Of a stretch of 64,000 nucleotides of DNA, positions 41,361 to 52,827 are shown in pieces. Within the stretch, counting starts at the first letter, position 1. Each line of letters starts with the position of its first letter. The translations under genes and the position numbers were made by a program. Location: contig WNNJ02001887.1 in NCBI GenBank assembly GCA_012934845.2, forward strand, positions 1 to 64,000, given 5' to 3'. Under the pieces are notes generated by a model. The model saw only the letters and a list, made by a program, of their open reading frames with translations. It did not search any database and had not been told where the DNA came from. Origin of the DNA: Pomphorhynchus laevis. Lineage: Eukaryota; Acanthocephala; Palaeacanthocephala; Echinorhynchida; Pomphorhynchidae.

Positions 41361-43817
41361 ATGGCAATGAAGCTTTGCTCCGTTTTGCGTGCCGCCACAA
41401 TCTCTCCTGAATTGATTAACTGGAAGAATTTGTTAAGTTTCCCCCGCTATTGTCTCTGTTTGCCTCCCTCTCGTGAAGTTTCTCTTGTCAGCTGGATAAA
41501 GGAATCGTGTAGTCGTTTTCCGCCAACTTGGGATAGCATGATTGATTTGGGTTTTCACCGCCAGCCACTGAGCCGTATGGAAAAGCGTTCGCGTAGGCGA
41601 CCCGAACCAGAAGAATTGCGCTGCAAGATTTTCGAAAAAATTGAGCTCGGGGATGCACCCAGCGACATGAGACTAGCAATGTGCGATGATACTTTCGCCA
41701 CTTACGATGAAGATACCTCTCTTATTTTACAGCATTTGCACTCACCCAGTCTTTGTTCAGCCAGTAATGATTCGTCTTTGCCCATTTCACAGGATACATT
41801 AACACACTACCCACAAGTGGTCTCGGAGGAGATTATAAAATCAATAAGCTCCTTTGCTAACCACGCATCAGGAGGACCCGATGGTCTGAGCCCGATCTAT
41901 TTGAAGGATCTTACCGGACCGGGCTGTGCTGCTGCGGGACAAGATCTCCTTACGGCTTTGTCTAATTTCTCGTCCATGGTCCTAAACGGCGACGCCCCAC
42001 TCTGCTTTAGACCAAATTTCTTTGGAGCTAAGTTGATTGCGCTCAAAAAACCCGATGGCGGGCTTCGCCTAATAGCAATTGGTAACACCTTACGCAGAAT
42101 GGTTACCAAAATAACATGTCGCCGGGCTACTGGTGAAGCAGTTGCTGTCCTGTCTCACTTTCAAGTTGGTGTCGGAGTGCTGTCAGGTGCTGAAGCCGCA
42201 GTACATGCTTGCAGAGCCCAGCTTAGACTAATGCACGGACAGAACGCTCTGCTTAAGCTGGATTTTCGAAATGCTTTTAATTGCATCAAACGATCATCGT
42301 TACTCGCTGCTGCGTACCGTTATATCCCTGCCATTTCCCGCTTTGTGCAATCAAGTTATAACGAAACTTCTTGGTTATTTCATGGCCCGAATATCCTACT
42401 TTCACAGGAGGGAGTGCAGCAAGGGGACCCTCTGGGACCAATGCTATTTTCCTTGACGGTTATAGGGCTAAGTAAGACATTACATAGCCCACTAAATATA
42501 TGGTACTTAGACGACGCCACCTTATCCGGGGATGTAGCAACTCTAAATGATGACATTCGTCGTATTCGCGAAGGAGGACTTGAGCTAGGACTTGTTTTGA
42601 ATGAAGATAAATGCGAGGTCATTACTAGTAACCAGAATGTGACTAATTCCATTTTGCTGTCACTACCAGGATCAAAACGAGTATCAGTCGAACGTTCTAC
42701 GTTGCTGGGTTCTTCTACTGGTGATGTGGCCAATATCGATGAATTATTAGACAGAGCGACTACTAGCTTAACAAAGATGAGTACTAGACTTTTATTCCTC
42801 GCAAGACATGACAGTCTTTGTTTGTTGCGGCACTGCGTGGGTGGGACGAAGTTATCGTATTTGCTTCGTATATCTCCGGCCTTTTTACGTGTAGGCCTTT
42901 TAAGTTTTGACGCAGTCCTTCTATCTTCTCTGGAGTCACTGTTAAATGTTAGCATTGACGAACAAGCCTGGATACAGGCGACCCTCCCGACCGCTCTTGG
43001 TGGTCTAGGGATTGCGCCAACCGTCAATACTGCCCTTTCAGCATTCCTGTCATCGGTATCCACAACACAGGGGTTGGTCAAGCGACTATTGGCACGCTGC
43101 CCCGTTTTCTCGCATACAGACCCCGAATTCGAGCTGGGAAGGTCGATGTGGTTATTGATCCTTGGATCGGATCATCCTGATAATCCAGAACGTCAAAAAT
43201 CTTGGAGTGCCCCGATTCAAAAGCTAATATTCAAGCAGCTATTTGAGTCTGCACCAAACATAACAGAAAGAGCACGATTGCTGGCCGCGGCCGCACCAGC
43301 TGCAGGAGCATTCCTACAGGCAATACCAAACGCGGCAACCGAAACAAGACTAGACGACCATGGGATTCGCATCTCAATTGGCCTTCGTCTGGGATTGCCG
43401 CTCTGTGCCTTACATACTTGTAAGTGCGGCGCAATTGTAGATAGACTACATGGGTTAGACTGCAAAAGGTCTATCGGCTGCCACTTACGACATGCCCAAG
43501 TGAATGGAATAATAAAGGCAGCTTTATCAGCATCGGGTTACCCCTGCTACTTGGAGCCCTGTGGTATGTCCCGAACTGACGGTAAGAGACCAGATGGAGC
43601 CAATTTAGTACCATGGGACTGTGGACGTCTACTAGTATTGGGACCATACTTGCGTCAACACCCTAGCTCCATATCACGTAGATTGTTCTGTAGCAGGTGC
43701 TGGAGCTCTGGCCACGGAAGCCGAACGCAGGAAAGTGATCAAATATACATGTCTGGATCCTTCATATTGCAGTTTCGTCCCAGTAGCTGTCGAGTCAATC
43801 GGCGCCTTTGGATGTGA
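41361..43817 (+). CDS. RLE element ORF: reverse transcriptase and endonuclease, 818 codons open
   Basis: RT palm: KPDGGLRLIAIGNTLRR (fingers), motif A LKLDFRNAFN with catalytic Asp at residue 301, motif B GVQQGDPLGPMLF, motif C WYLDD at residues 381-385, then LNEDKCEV and a GGLGIAP segment. The C-terminal part has the C-x-C-G ... H-x-L-x-C zinc knuckle, RHAQVNGIIKAAL, EPCG and GKRPDG, the PD part of a restriction-like endonuclease. After about residue 758 the frame is lost by one extra base and the last 60 residues are read out of phase. R2/NeSL/R4-type elements nick target DNA with this endonuclease and prime reverse transcription there. The catalytic RT residues look intact. Confidence 0.9.
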   Translation: MAMKLCSVLRAATISPELINWKNLLSFPRYCLCLPPSREVSLVSWIKESCSRFPPTWDSMIDLGFHRQPLSRMEKRSRRRPEPEELRCKIFEKIELGDAPSDMRLAMCDDTFATYDEDTSLILQHLHSPSLCSASNDSSLPISQDTLTHYPQVVSEEIIKSISSFANHASGGPDGLSPIYLKDLTGPGCAAAGQDLLTALSNFSSMVLNGDAPLCFRPNFFGAKLIALKKPDGGLRLIAIGNTLRRMVTKITCRRATGEAVAVLSHFQVGVGVLSGAEAAVHACRAQLRLMHGQNALLKLDFRNAFNCIKRSSLLAAAYRYIPAISRFVQSSYNETSWLFHGPNILLSQEGVQQGDPLGPMLFSLTVIGLSKTLHSPLNIWYLDDATLSGDVATLNDDIRRIREGGLELGLVLNEDKCEVITSNQNVTNSILLSLPGSKRVSVERSTLLGSSTGDVANIDELLDRATTSLTKMSTRLLFLARHDSLCLLRHCVGGTKLSYLLRISPAFLRVGLLSFDAVLLSSLESLLNVSIDEQAWIQATLPTALGGLGIAPTVNTALSAFLSSVSTTQGLVKRLLARCPVFSHTDPEFELGRSMWLLILGSDHPDNPERQKSWSAPIQKLIFKQLFESAPNITERARLLAAAAPAAGAFLQAIPNAATETRLDDHGIRISIGLRLGLPLCALHTCKCGAIVDRLHGLDCKRSIGCHLRHAQVNGIIKAALSASGYPCYLEPCGMSRTDGKRPDGANLVPWDCGRLLVLGPYLRQHPSSISRRLFCSRCWSSGHGSRTQESDQIYMSGSFILQFRPSSCRVNRRLWM

Positions 43818-43965
43818 AGCCACCGCCCTCTTTGAACTAATTGGGAAGCGACTGAGGCTAGCTACAAACGACGCCCAGGTAAAATCCTATTTCCTACAGC
43901 GCATAAGTGCTGCAATTCAGCGCGAGAATTCAGCATGCGTAAGGGAGAGTATTATGCAACCTTGA
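43639..43965 (+). pseudogene. RLE element ORF, C-terminal end in shifted frame
   Basis: Beyond the extra base near 43638 the correct sense continues one base over: WDHTCVNTLAP, a GALATEAERRKVIKY segment, then FVPVAVESIGAFG, FLQRISAAIQREN and the stop at 43965. The minus-strand copy has the same order (VWDFTCPNILVASH ... FVPIAIETLGA). This segment finishes the restriction-like endonuclease fold. Confidence 0.8.
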
Positions 43966-44045
43966 TTCCGAAGCCTAATGATCCCCTACTTTTTATTAAA
44001 CGTTATCTAAGTAATAATATGGGGCCCATTTGCGGGCAACCCATT

Positions 44046-46269
44046 CAATTGTATGTTTAATAATAATAGAATTAGAGTTTATAATTATGTATATTTATTT
44101 TTAATTAAGTACGTAGACTCGGTAATCTGATCTGATTTCCAATATGATAAAACTAAATTTCAGGCCAGCTAAATCGTGTTATTCTTTCTCGAAGTTGGAA
44201 TTGCATAATAAATGTGCAATTAATTAACGAAAAATTTTGATGCTAATGATACTAGCGATTAATGCATAAATTAATGTTTTCAAACATTAATTAAGTAAAT
44301 GTAAGACATATCACGTGATTTTAAAATACTCTTAATTCTTTTATACTAGAAAATTTAAAGGACAACCATAGGGCATAGACAATATATTCAGCTTTCAGTC
44401 ACAAAATTATATCTAAGCAATAAATAATAATAAATAATTAAATTAATAATTTAATTTTTCGCTGTTAGAACAAAAGCATCGAAAAAATGCGTAAATATTT
44501 AAAAGTCTGAGGGTTCTAATAAACTCCTAATCTCTAGTATTTACGTTCGATATTATCTTTTATTTAGAGCGCTTCTAAACTTGAAGACATTCACTACTCG
44601 AATGTTGCTGATGTTTTTATTCAAAATGTTTTCTTAGGGCACATTTGCCATTTATATTTAAGCAACTGCTTTCTATTACCAATATTCACCCTACATTCGT
44701 TTTTTGAGTATGTGAATTGGTACATTATTTTTGATGATATTCGGGTAATTATTGTCTATTGCTTTACCGGATAAGTTCCATTTTGTTCTAATTTGTTTAA
44801 TCGGTTTATTGATTTTCATCGGATAAGTTCTAATTTTTAACGCCAATTTATAAATCCGTCATAGATTTTAACTAAATAATTCACTCAGAATGACTCACTT
44901 TTGTGAGCCATTATGTTCTTTTTGTTAGTTTTGCATGTTATCTTGCGTGACCACTTCTATCTAGATAGCAGTTATGTACATTACTAATCAGTATTACTCA
45001 CGAGCAGTAAGCACACGCTTACATTTTGTTTCGGTTCTCATTTCTGCTTCAGCTGTATTCCTTGCAGCATGTTCTGTTATGCTTATACCTATATTAATTT
45101 ACAAATTTAGTGTTCTCTAACTAATGTAGGTGATAATTACATTACGTTAATAATAATTTATACAGCATAATTAATATCAACATATTAATTATAGTTTATA
45201 CCAACATATTAATTACACAACATTAATTACTAATTATTTACTAATATCCTTAATCTTGAATGTATCGCTCCTATTCATATAATTTAATATAATTATATAT
45301 AATATTAAATAATATTTATTATATTATTAAATTATTTTAAATAATACTATATTTATTATAATTTAATATAATTCAATATACATATATGATTTATATTATA
45401 TTAATATAATCCAGGGCAGGCGTGGAGGTAATCTACTAATTATAAGAATTATTTTAAATAATAATTATTTTAATTATTAATTGTTTATCAGCTAAATAAA
45501 TATCTTGCTACGAATATCCAAGTTGAAACAGTTTATCACATCCTTGAAGCTGACTTAGATGGTATTTATTTTGTTGGTAAACATGATTGTTGTCTTGCAT
45601 ATCAAAATAAATTTGGTAGGATCACAAACTGCTAACTATAAATACTCATTCAAGCGAGTTCCTAATCATATGTGTACGACCTTTTTTCTAGAGTTGGTAT
45701 GATGCCACCTAGTCGCCTTCAACAAGCAGCAGCAAGAAGAATTACCCCCTCTACTATCGACAGAGCTCTTTGATCACTTTTATTATGTGCAGATAACTAT
45801 GTAGAGGCTTGACTCTGTCGATGATAACTCTAACGATGTCAATTATGTCGGAAATAATAGGGATTCCATCTTCATTGATGCTTAGATGTACGTAATTAGA
45901 TAATCATATACACAACATTCGGCGCTTTCAAAATTTTATTTTTAAGGAAGTAGACGAATAAATTACACTGAAGATGAAAACTATATTATATAATTAAGTG
46001 AATGAACAGTTGGTGTACATAAGGAGCAACATACTCTAATGCTGTAATTGCATATGTGCATCTGGTATATTTTCAATGTAGGTAGTCACCATGTATATTT
46101 TTTAAATGTACAGAGCTCATGGATACTATCACTTTCTTTAATGTTTGTATTCGTATACCGCCGCGTTGTTCATGTACATGTGCAGTTCTGCTATTCGTTT
46201 TATAATATTGGAATCCATAGTGTGATTTATTTTTTAAATTATGTGGCATCCATTGGCGTTGTGATGGAA
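44046..46269. other. 2.2-kb AT-rich region, nothing supported
   Basis: No ORF with recognisable content. A less biased patch at 45600-45830 contains a possible acceptor (TTTTTCTAG, about 45694) followed by GMMPPSRLQQAAARRITPST in one frame, which might be an exon scrap but ends in stops. A/T palindromes occur at 45280-45410. Confidence 0.3.
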
Positions 46270-46660
46270 TCTTAATTGTGAGGTTCACCGTTTCGGTGAA
46301 CTGGTCGGCGAAAGCCGACCTGGATAGACTCAAATGTATCCTGAAGAGAGCTAGGTGGGCTCTGAAACGGGCCCAGCACCTGTCATTGAAAGGGAAAACT
46401 CAGGTGCGCCTTTGGGGTACCTGGGCTATCTCGGGATTAGTCTTCTTCTCTAGAGGACGTCCCCCAGAGCAAAGACTAAGGTTTCTGAAGCTCCTTGTCT
46501 CGCGCTTACCCAGCATCGTCCGCACCGATTAGATTCTTCGGGGGGGGGTGAAAGACCCCAGGTGGTTCAATCGGAAAGCGGCGTGTTGGATTGGTTGGGG
46601 GCTCAGATCTCCATGGATTTGAGGCCTTCATAATGAGAAGAAGTGTTAAGAAGTAAAGAA
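46270..46660 (+). pseudogene. I/Jockey-like LINE, 5'-truncated 3' end
   Basis: It encodes the C-terminus of the zinc-knuckle LINE family: FTVSVNWSAKADLDRLK, LKRARWALKRAQHL, LWGTWAISGLVFFSRGRPPE and LLVSRLPSIVR. It closely matches the minus-strand copy at 54.1-54.4 kb. A run of nine Gs at 46533 follows the point where the frame breaks. Only the last part of ORF2 is present, as expected from abortive reverse transcription. Confidence 0.85.
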
Positions 46661-47310
46661 GATTATGCTGTTCTCGCTTCAACTTATCTTTTGTTTAATT
46701 TTTTACTTATCCATTTATCCATGTATATGTATCATGTGTTCCTTATTTGTATTAAGAAAATATTTATTTATTTAATTGTCTTTTGTGCTATCAGTAGTTT
46801 ATGATTCAGCATGTTTATAGCAAAGTCAGAACATGCTTGCCAGATATAAAGGCCATAAAGCAGACCATACCATGGATAATAGAAAGTACGGTACTATTCA
46901 ATGAAATCTGCTAAATTTTTAAAAAGTAAGACTTCTATTTTATGCCTAAGAATGGTCACCGCGACGACATAATGTTTCCGTTTTTTTAATGATCTCAAAC
47001 CGCATTCCATAATCATCATACGGAGATGGAATGCTAGAATGATGAAACATCATTCTGGCTATATTTTTCTTTCAATAAGGAAACGATTTCAATTTGTTTA
47101 GAATATCAAAGTTTGAATCTATCATGTTAGTATTTTAAATATTCTTTTCTATTCTAAGCTATACATTATATTATAATACTTGTTAGATTAAATTCATAAG
47201 TGATTCAAAAATGAACAACATATGGAGAACGTTGGATCCAAACATAGTTCGAAATGTAACAGTCCCGGATTACATGTTTCATGCGGCCAAAAAGCATATT
47301 ATATACAAAG
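46661..47310. other. spacer
   Basis: A/T-rich with no gene seen. It may hold the remaining exon(s) of the 47.4-kb exon, but I could not identify one. Confidence 0.3.
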
Positions 47311-47337
47311 TTAAATGTGAAGTAATCTTACTTTAAC

Positions 47338-47523
47338 ATCGATTGTAATTTTTATGCTATGATTAAGATGTGCCCCATCAATCCTGACGAGAACGCTTAT
47401 ACGGTATGCTGGATCGAAATTTAAAGTATAGTCTAGTTGAAATTTGCCTTTTGAATATTTTTCAATGTTAGTATGTGCAAGTCCTAATCGCTTTGTTAAT
47501 CCTTCTAAGAAAATTCTTTCTAT
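47338..47523 (-). CDS. internal exon of an unidentified host gene
   Basis: Minus-strand exon-like frame with a possible acceptor (GAGTATAG) at its start and a good donor (GTAAGA) after DVK near 47337. It reads ERIFLEGLTKRLGLAHTN, GKFQLDYTLNFDPAYRISVL and HSIKITIDV. The alternation of polar and hydrophobic residues in the second half suggests a beta-sandwich. No stops occur, and the composition is that of a normal conserved protein. I could not identify the family or find the flanking exons. Confidence 0.4.
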
Positions 47524-47529
47524 ACTCAA

Positions 47530-50500
47530 ATTCGAAATTATGAATTATGAAACTAAACCAAAATAATTCATGAGAATCAACTTTCAAACCCATGACATGC
47601 AACATAAAAGTTAGTGTACCGACATATTACCAAATTTTTTCAACATATAGACAAAACCACCAAACAAAACATGATATTTTAGGATTACTTTTATACACGT
47701 TCCTTTAAAATATCATCTAGTTCAAAAGCCATTTAAACACTGAAATTAATGAATACAATAAACAAAATGATAATTTATGAACATGGAAAGTTTGTAAAGC
47801 TCAGGCTCCAAGAAATCGTGTGTTGGGAAAATTGATGTGATAAGATTTCAGACAGCATTTTAATACATTTCGACCATTCTACTTATATACACACGTCTAA
47901 CTCATCGAGGCATTGCTCGAAATAAGAAAAGTAGAAATAAAAATTACACAGGAAATTAAGTTGGGGAAAATCCAGAGACCTGTATAATATTCAAGAAAAC
48001 GGTAATTGATTATTTATGCTTAAATTATTATAAACTCGTAATTTAATAAATGTCATAAACATTTATTAAACTTAATGTTTAATAAACATTGAGTTTAATA
48101 AACTCAATTCAAATAAACTCAATGTCATATTCAATGCCATATTTTAATTCGAAAATTTCTACATATGCATTGAAATGAACCGAACGAGAATAACAAACAT
48201 TAGAATAATCGACCAAAGACTTTATTATTATTTTATTATTTTTAGATTGATTTGGAATTTTGGAATAGGATCAATAAAATATCAATTGATTTAGATATTT
48301 CGATAAGTTGCTGCTAACATCATCAGAAACAAAATGCTGCTGATGATGATAGCGAAATAAGCAGCTAACAACACATTTTCCGAATTTAAAAGAAGCTAGT
48401 GGAATATAAAAATAAATTTGTAATTTATTGATACTGTTTCAAAATTTCAAATTAAATATGGATTAACGTCAGTTATTTTTAAGTTATAAAAATAACTTAA
48501 ATAACTTTAAGTTGAAATGAAGATAGTACTTTGAACTACGATCTTGTCTACGAGAAAATTCATAATAATAAATAATAAATTCATTGATAATCTTGTTTAA
48601 TATAAGTTGAAATATGGCATTAGGCAATCGAGATTGTAATATTCTAAATTCATACACTCTCATATCTATTTGTAAGCGTATATTTCTTTCCGTTCTCGAA
48701 TATATATTTTGACGGTAGACGTGATAAGTTAACAGCATAAATCACAGCATAAATCACTAAAAATGTGAAGCGATTTTGAATAGGATGCGTAATATCCGGT
48801 AATTGAAAAGCATTGATTATAAAATGATTTATTCTTTTGTAGTAATATGTTATCATCATCTGATTTGTCGGTGACGACAAAAACTTGTGCAGACAAGCGA
48901 AACGACTTTGATAATTCCACATTCGAATATTTTTAATCCTTTACTAATGAATTAGACATTAGAAGCCGTTGTGGTCCTTGATTTGGTTGTAATTGACTTA
49001 ATATTTGGTTGCGAATTCAAAAAAGCTTTATTAAGTTAGTTTTGATTGAATTGCAATCTGATTTTTCGAATATTAATCATTAAAGTTTACCGTCAAAAGC
49101 AAATTTCACATACTCGTGATTTTTAATAAACATTGAATTCAACATTGATTCGTTACACAACATTGATTCGTTACACAGAAACTACACCAAACGTAACTAT
49201 GTATTGCGTTTAAGAGAAATAAAGAAGTCGTGGAAGCCATGAAACTTTTTTGGAACATAAAGTGATGTTCAAATTGAGTATGCCAGTATCTAGAAGAGTT
49301 TCGATAAAATGTAGCGTGTTTTGTATATATAATGAATAAATCCATCGGCATTATTATTCTTGTGATTTGTCTCAACGTCTGTTGCTTGAAATTCACATTG
49401 TGAAGTAGTTTGCTAACTTTCAAATATATTTACATTTCTTTCTCAATTCAATTTATGTAATTGGAATCTCGTGACAATTAAATTTATATGCTTCCTGAAC
49501 ATTATATCAAGAATGATAATTGCCTTCTCGAATGTTAGGCAGTCTTTAATAAGCAAATAAAGATTTAAGGATAACAGTTTATTGAGTAAAGCACCTATCT
49601 AATTAGTAATATCTTCGCCAAAATATTGGATTGCTTCTGACTATAATTCCACTCTGCTTGATCATCCGGTATATCTTGTGCTGAGTTGAAGATGCTCGGT
49701 GGGCATTATGAGATCTCGCTGATTGAATTGCGAGCAATTACTGAATATATAGTAGTGAACCGAACGAGTACCGAATATACTATTAATTCAGTATATGATT
49801 TTATACAGTAATCTATAATAATTAATACAAATGAAAACATAAAACCTGGTCCAATTTCATTAAAAGGCACGTAGCACAATAAAAATTTAGCTCGAATCAT
49901 GACGGAAGCGCAAAATTTCAACGATTTAGTTTCCTGAGTTGACTATTCAGATGAACAAATGAATAACATGTTAAGACTTTGCAGTGCTGAATAATTCTAA
50001 AAATTTGTTATGATAACTGAAATATTAATTGAGTCAAGATTAATTAAATTAAAGATTTATTATGAAGGCATTATGATCTGGTTTCAACATCCATAATTCA
50101 CACAACTTAATGACTTGAATAAATACACATTTTGAGTATGCAATTTTTATTTATACAATATAAGAATATTAATATAAATATAAATATATTAATATTTATA
50201 TTAATACAATACATTATACTCATTTTACCTTCTCAAACGATCGGTATTTTGTAAACAAAACAAAAGGAAAGTATAATTAACAGAGATATCATTCATCAGT
50301 TCAATTTGGTTAACTTGTATCTGAACTCATGGAAATTCCCTACCAAGAAATCAATTTGTTTCGATCGTCCTACTTTCTAAATTCATAGATCAATAATTCC
50401 TTCAAATGACACAACGCTTGATGATTGTTCAATTGACCAAGGGATTATTAAAACTCTATGCGACACTCTTGATATACAAGGCCCCCAAAGTGGAGCAGAT

Positions 50501-50659
50501 CTTTGAAATATACTTGTTGCTTCTTAGTTTATATGTTTATATTTTCTTAGTTTATATATTTTCTTATGTCTACAGGTAATAATTGTATTTACTATATTGG
50601 ATAAAATAAATAAATTATAATTTACGTTTTCTAAGTATAATTAGATCAGATAAAATAAA
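47530..50659. other. 3-kb AT-rich region with one foldback core
   Basis: No gene recognised. 48235-48360 contains a foldback core: ATTTCGATAAGTTGCTGC and TAACATCATCAG on the left, then CTGCTGATGATGATAGCGAAAT on the right, related to the element at 5.1 kb. Short AT-biased frames at 48484-49921 look random. 50310-50520 has slightly more balanced composition but no motif. Confidence 0.35.
48285..48360. repeat. foldback core fragment
   Basis: GATATTTCGATAAGTTGCTGC...CATCATCAG and, 20 nt on, CTGATGATGATAGCGAAAT form a short inverted pair with the CTGATGAT ... GAAAT core of the foldback family. Confidence 0.55.
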
Positions 50660-50800
50660 AAATTGAAATTTAAAATAAAAGTCAATTTTTATGAATTGAC
50701 TAATAAATAAAAGACGTTGTATCAGAATAAGGATTAGAAATCATCAGTAGGAACTGCTATGTTATCATGTTTCGGCTCCTATTCGTCGACCCATAATATC
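50660..50800 (-). repeat. best copy of the dispersed repeat with terminal motif
   Basis: On the minus strand: GGGTCGACGAATAGGAGCC, GAAACATGATAACATAGCAG, TTCCTA, CTGATGATTTC, then ACAACGTCTTTTATTTATTAG and the CAATTCATAAAAATTGAC block. All parts seen separately at 6.2, 10.4, 11.7 and 39.6 kb occur here in one stretch. Confidence 0.65.
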
Positions 50801-51929
50801 AGGGGGCCAAATGCATGCTAATGACGTATTCCCTCTGATGAAATTTGATTACCTTGTTTCTTATTATTATGCAAAGCATATTGTTTATTATCCATAAAAA
50901 TGTTAATTTTAATAATATTTTGTTGATTTATAATTCTCCGTTATAAGAAAAAGAAAACATTTATTAAACTTGTTTGAAACTTAGCAGAAAAATAATGTCG
51001 TATCAAGAATACAAAGTTTCAATATTTCTGACAGAGGTTATATTACAGAGAAAACAAAGTCCACAAGTCAATAATAACTTGCCAGTAAAACAAGTCAGAT
51101 CAGATAATATACAATATTAAATTTAGTTTAAGAATTTATAACTCATTTAATATTAATATAATATATTCAGGTAGATATACTGATATTATAATATTAATAT
51201 ATTATAATATAGTTACTGTGCTGAAACCACGTATTTAGTAATAATCTAATATTATGCCATTTAAGAATTTTGTTTGTTAAAATAACTGCAACCCAATTAA
51301 ATGCATTTTTTGTCATTTGGTGTATATTATCGGCACTGGAAAATGTTTATTTTATTTTTCCTACAAGCTTTTAAATCTTCAAAAGTCGTTTATCGGATGA
51401 AATACAATTACTGCAAAAAAATTAATGATTTATTAAAGTAAAAACACAACAATTTACTGCAGCTACAAAGACAGTCATATATATTTAGAAAAATAGCACA
51501 GAAGAATTCTAAGAATTACATCACATTTTCTATATTTGGCAACGATTGAAATTTTTAATAATATACACCCGTTTGACGAAAATTTTAAATTAGGCATGAA
51601 TGCAAATCTCAAGGAATAAAATACACGTGATTTTAGTTAAAAATTATAATATTAATACCTAATATTATTAGCTATATGACCAGTTTAACATGTGCCGGAG
51701 ATCTTTATTTTTAAAAATACATGTAAATTTGTGTAATCCAGAGTACGTAAATGCACAAGAAATAGTTGAAAAAACCCTGACAGCAAAGATTTTTTAAACG
51801 CAGGCCAGTGTTTTAACTCAAGCACAATTATACATTACATCAAGAAATTAATTATGTAAAAGCTAATTAAACGTACATCAATAAATTTGAAATAAAATAA
51901 CTTATTTATATTTAAATAATTTATTTATA
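50801..51929. other. AT-rich spacer
   Basis: Nothing supported. Confidence 0.35.
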
Positions 51930-52136
51930 AATAATTATTGGTGCTGGATCAAAGAATAAAAATTTTATTTGATATTTCGCTAATATCTCTTAGCATCTTA
52001 TGAAAATAAGAAGGTAATTTTCTAATTACCGTTTTAATTAAAAGGAATTTTCTTAAGATGCTAGCATATATTAGCGAAATATCAAATAAAATTTCCCTTC
52101 CTTCTTTGATCCAGCTACAATAATTATTTATCAATA
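51930..52136. repeat. foldback element (ATTGGTGCTGGATC family)
   Basis: Arms of about 100 nt meet at about 52025. Outer words are AATAATTATTGGTGCTGGATC and its complement. Inner words are TTGATATTTCGCTAATATC and GATGCTAGCATATATTAGCG with GAAATATCAAAT. The right flank carries the family end (AAAATGGATCATTATCAAAT). Confidence 0.8.
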
Positions 52137-52827
52137 AAATGGATCATTATCAAATATGGTAGAATTATATAATTTATACTTTATTAAGATATTCAAGAAA
52201 ATTAAAATCTAGTAATTTGTAATATTTAATCAAGATTTTTAATTTTATAAATTAATGATAGTTATCCAATATGTTGTTGCTATTATAAAAAAAATAGTTA
52301 ACAGGATCGTCAAGCAATTTGCAAGAATTGACGATAAATTGACACCACAGTTTGAGATTAACGATGAGACAACAGTGTTGTCTTAAGATGCTAACAACAT
52401 TTGAAGATGTTGTTAGCATCTGAAGATGCTAACAGAGTTTAGCAAAATATCAAATGAATATTTTCCTTCTTTCTGTAATCCAGCTCCAATAATTCTTTAT
52501 CAATAAAATGAATCATTATCAACTATTCACGAAGATATAATACAGTGTGCTTAAGTATATTTGTATATTATACGGTAAAATATATTTAAATTTTGTTAAT
52601 CAGTATGTAAAGCCTCAGCGAATCAGCGTACAATGTTAAATTTCTAATAATTTCTAAAATTATTAAATTATTATTAATGATTTCTAATATTGTCGAATTA
52701 TTAATAATAAATTCTAATAATATAGAATTATTGTAATTTTCGCTTAATTACAGTTATTAAGATTTTTTGTTATATTTTCATTGAAAATATTATCTGATAA
52801 CACTCCTCAAAAAGCCTTTGTATTCAG
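52137..52827. other. upstream region or intron of the PX gene
   Basis: Apart from the foldback arm nothing was recognised. Earlier exons of the PX gene must lie here or further left; I could not find the first beta strands of the PX domain. Confidence 0.35.
52385..52530. repeat. single foldback arm with its own hairpin
   Basis: GATGCTAACAACAT, loop TTGAAG, and its complement make a 14-bp hairpin (52387-52420). It is followed by CTGAAGATGCTAACAGAG, TTTAGCAAAATATC and the family end TCCAGCTCCAATAATTC ... ATGAATCATTATCAACTATT. The left arm is missing. Confidence 0.65.

Larger units (their letters stand above)
40815..44045 (+). mobile_element. RLE-type LINE (R2/NeSL/R4-like), almost intact
   Basis: One long ORF in the order N-terminal region, zinc finger, RT and restriction-like endonuclease, followed by a short 3' UTR ending near GGGGCCCATTTGCGGGCAAC (44021-44040). 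From 40815 to about 43637 the whole frame is one phase with only two stops (TGA 41139, TAA 41301). A single extra base near 43638 shifts the last part. The 413-bp twin at 38.7 kb with four differences shows that this lineage was copied recently. I cannot see clear target-site duplications. Confidence 0.88.

Noticed and set aside
42380-43081. 233-codon minus-strand ORF
   Set aside because: Shadow of the RLE RT frame on the opposite strand; no conserved content.
47338-47523. Integrator subunit 4 C-terminal domain
   Set aside because: Only a vague beta-sandwich resemblance; no diagnostic residues and no neighbouring exon.
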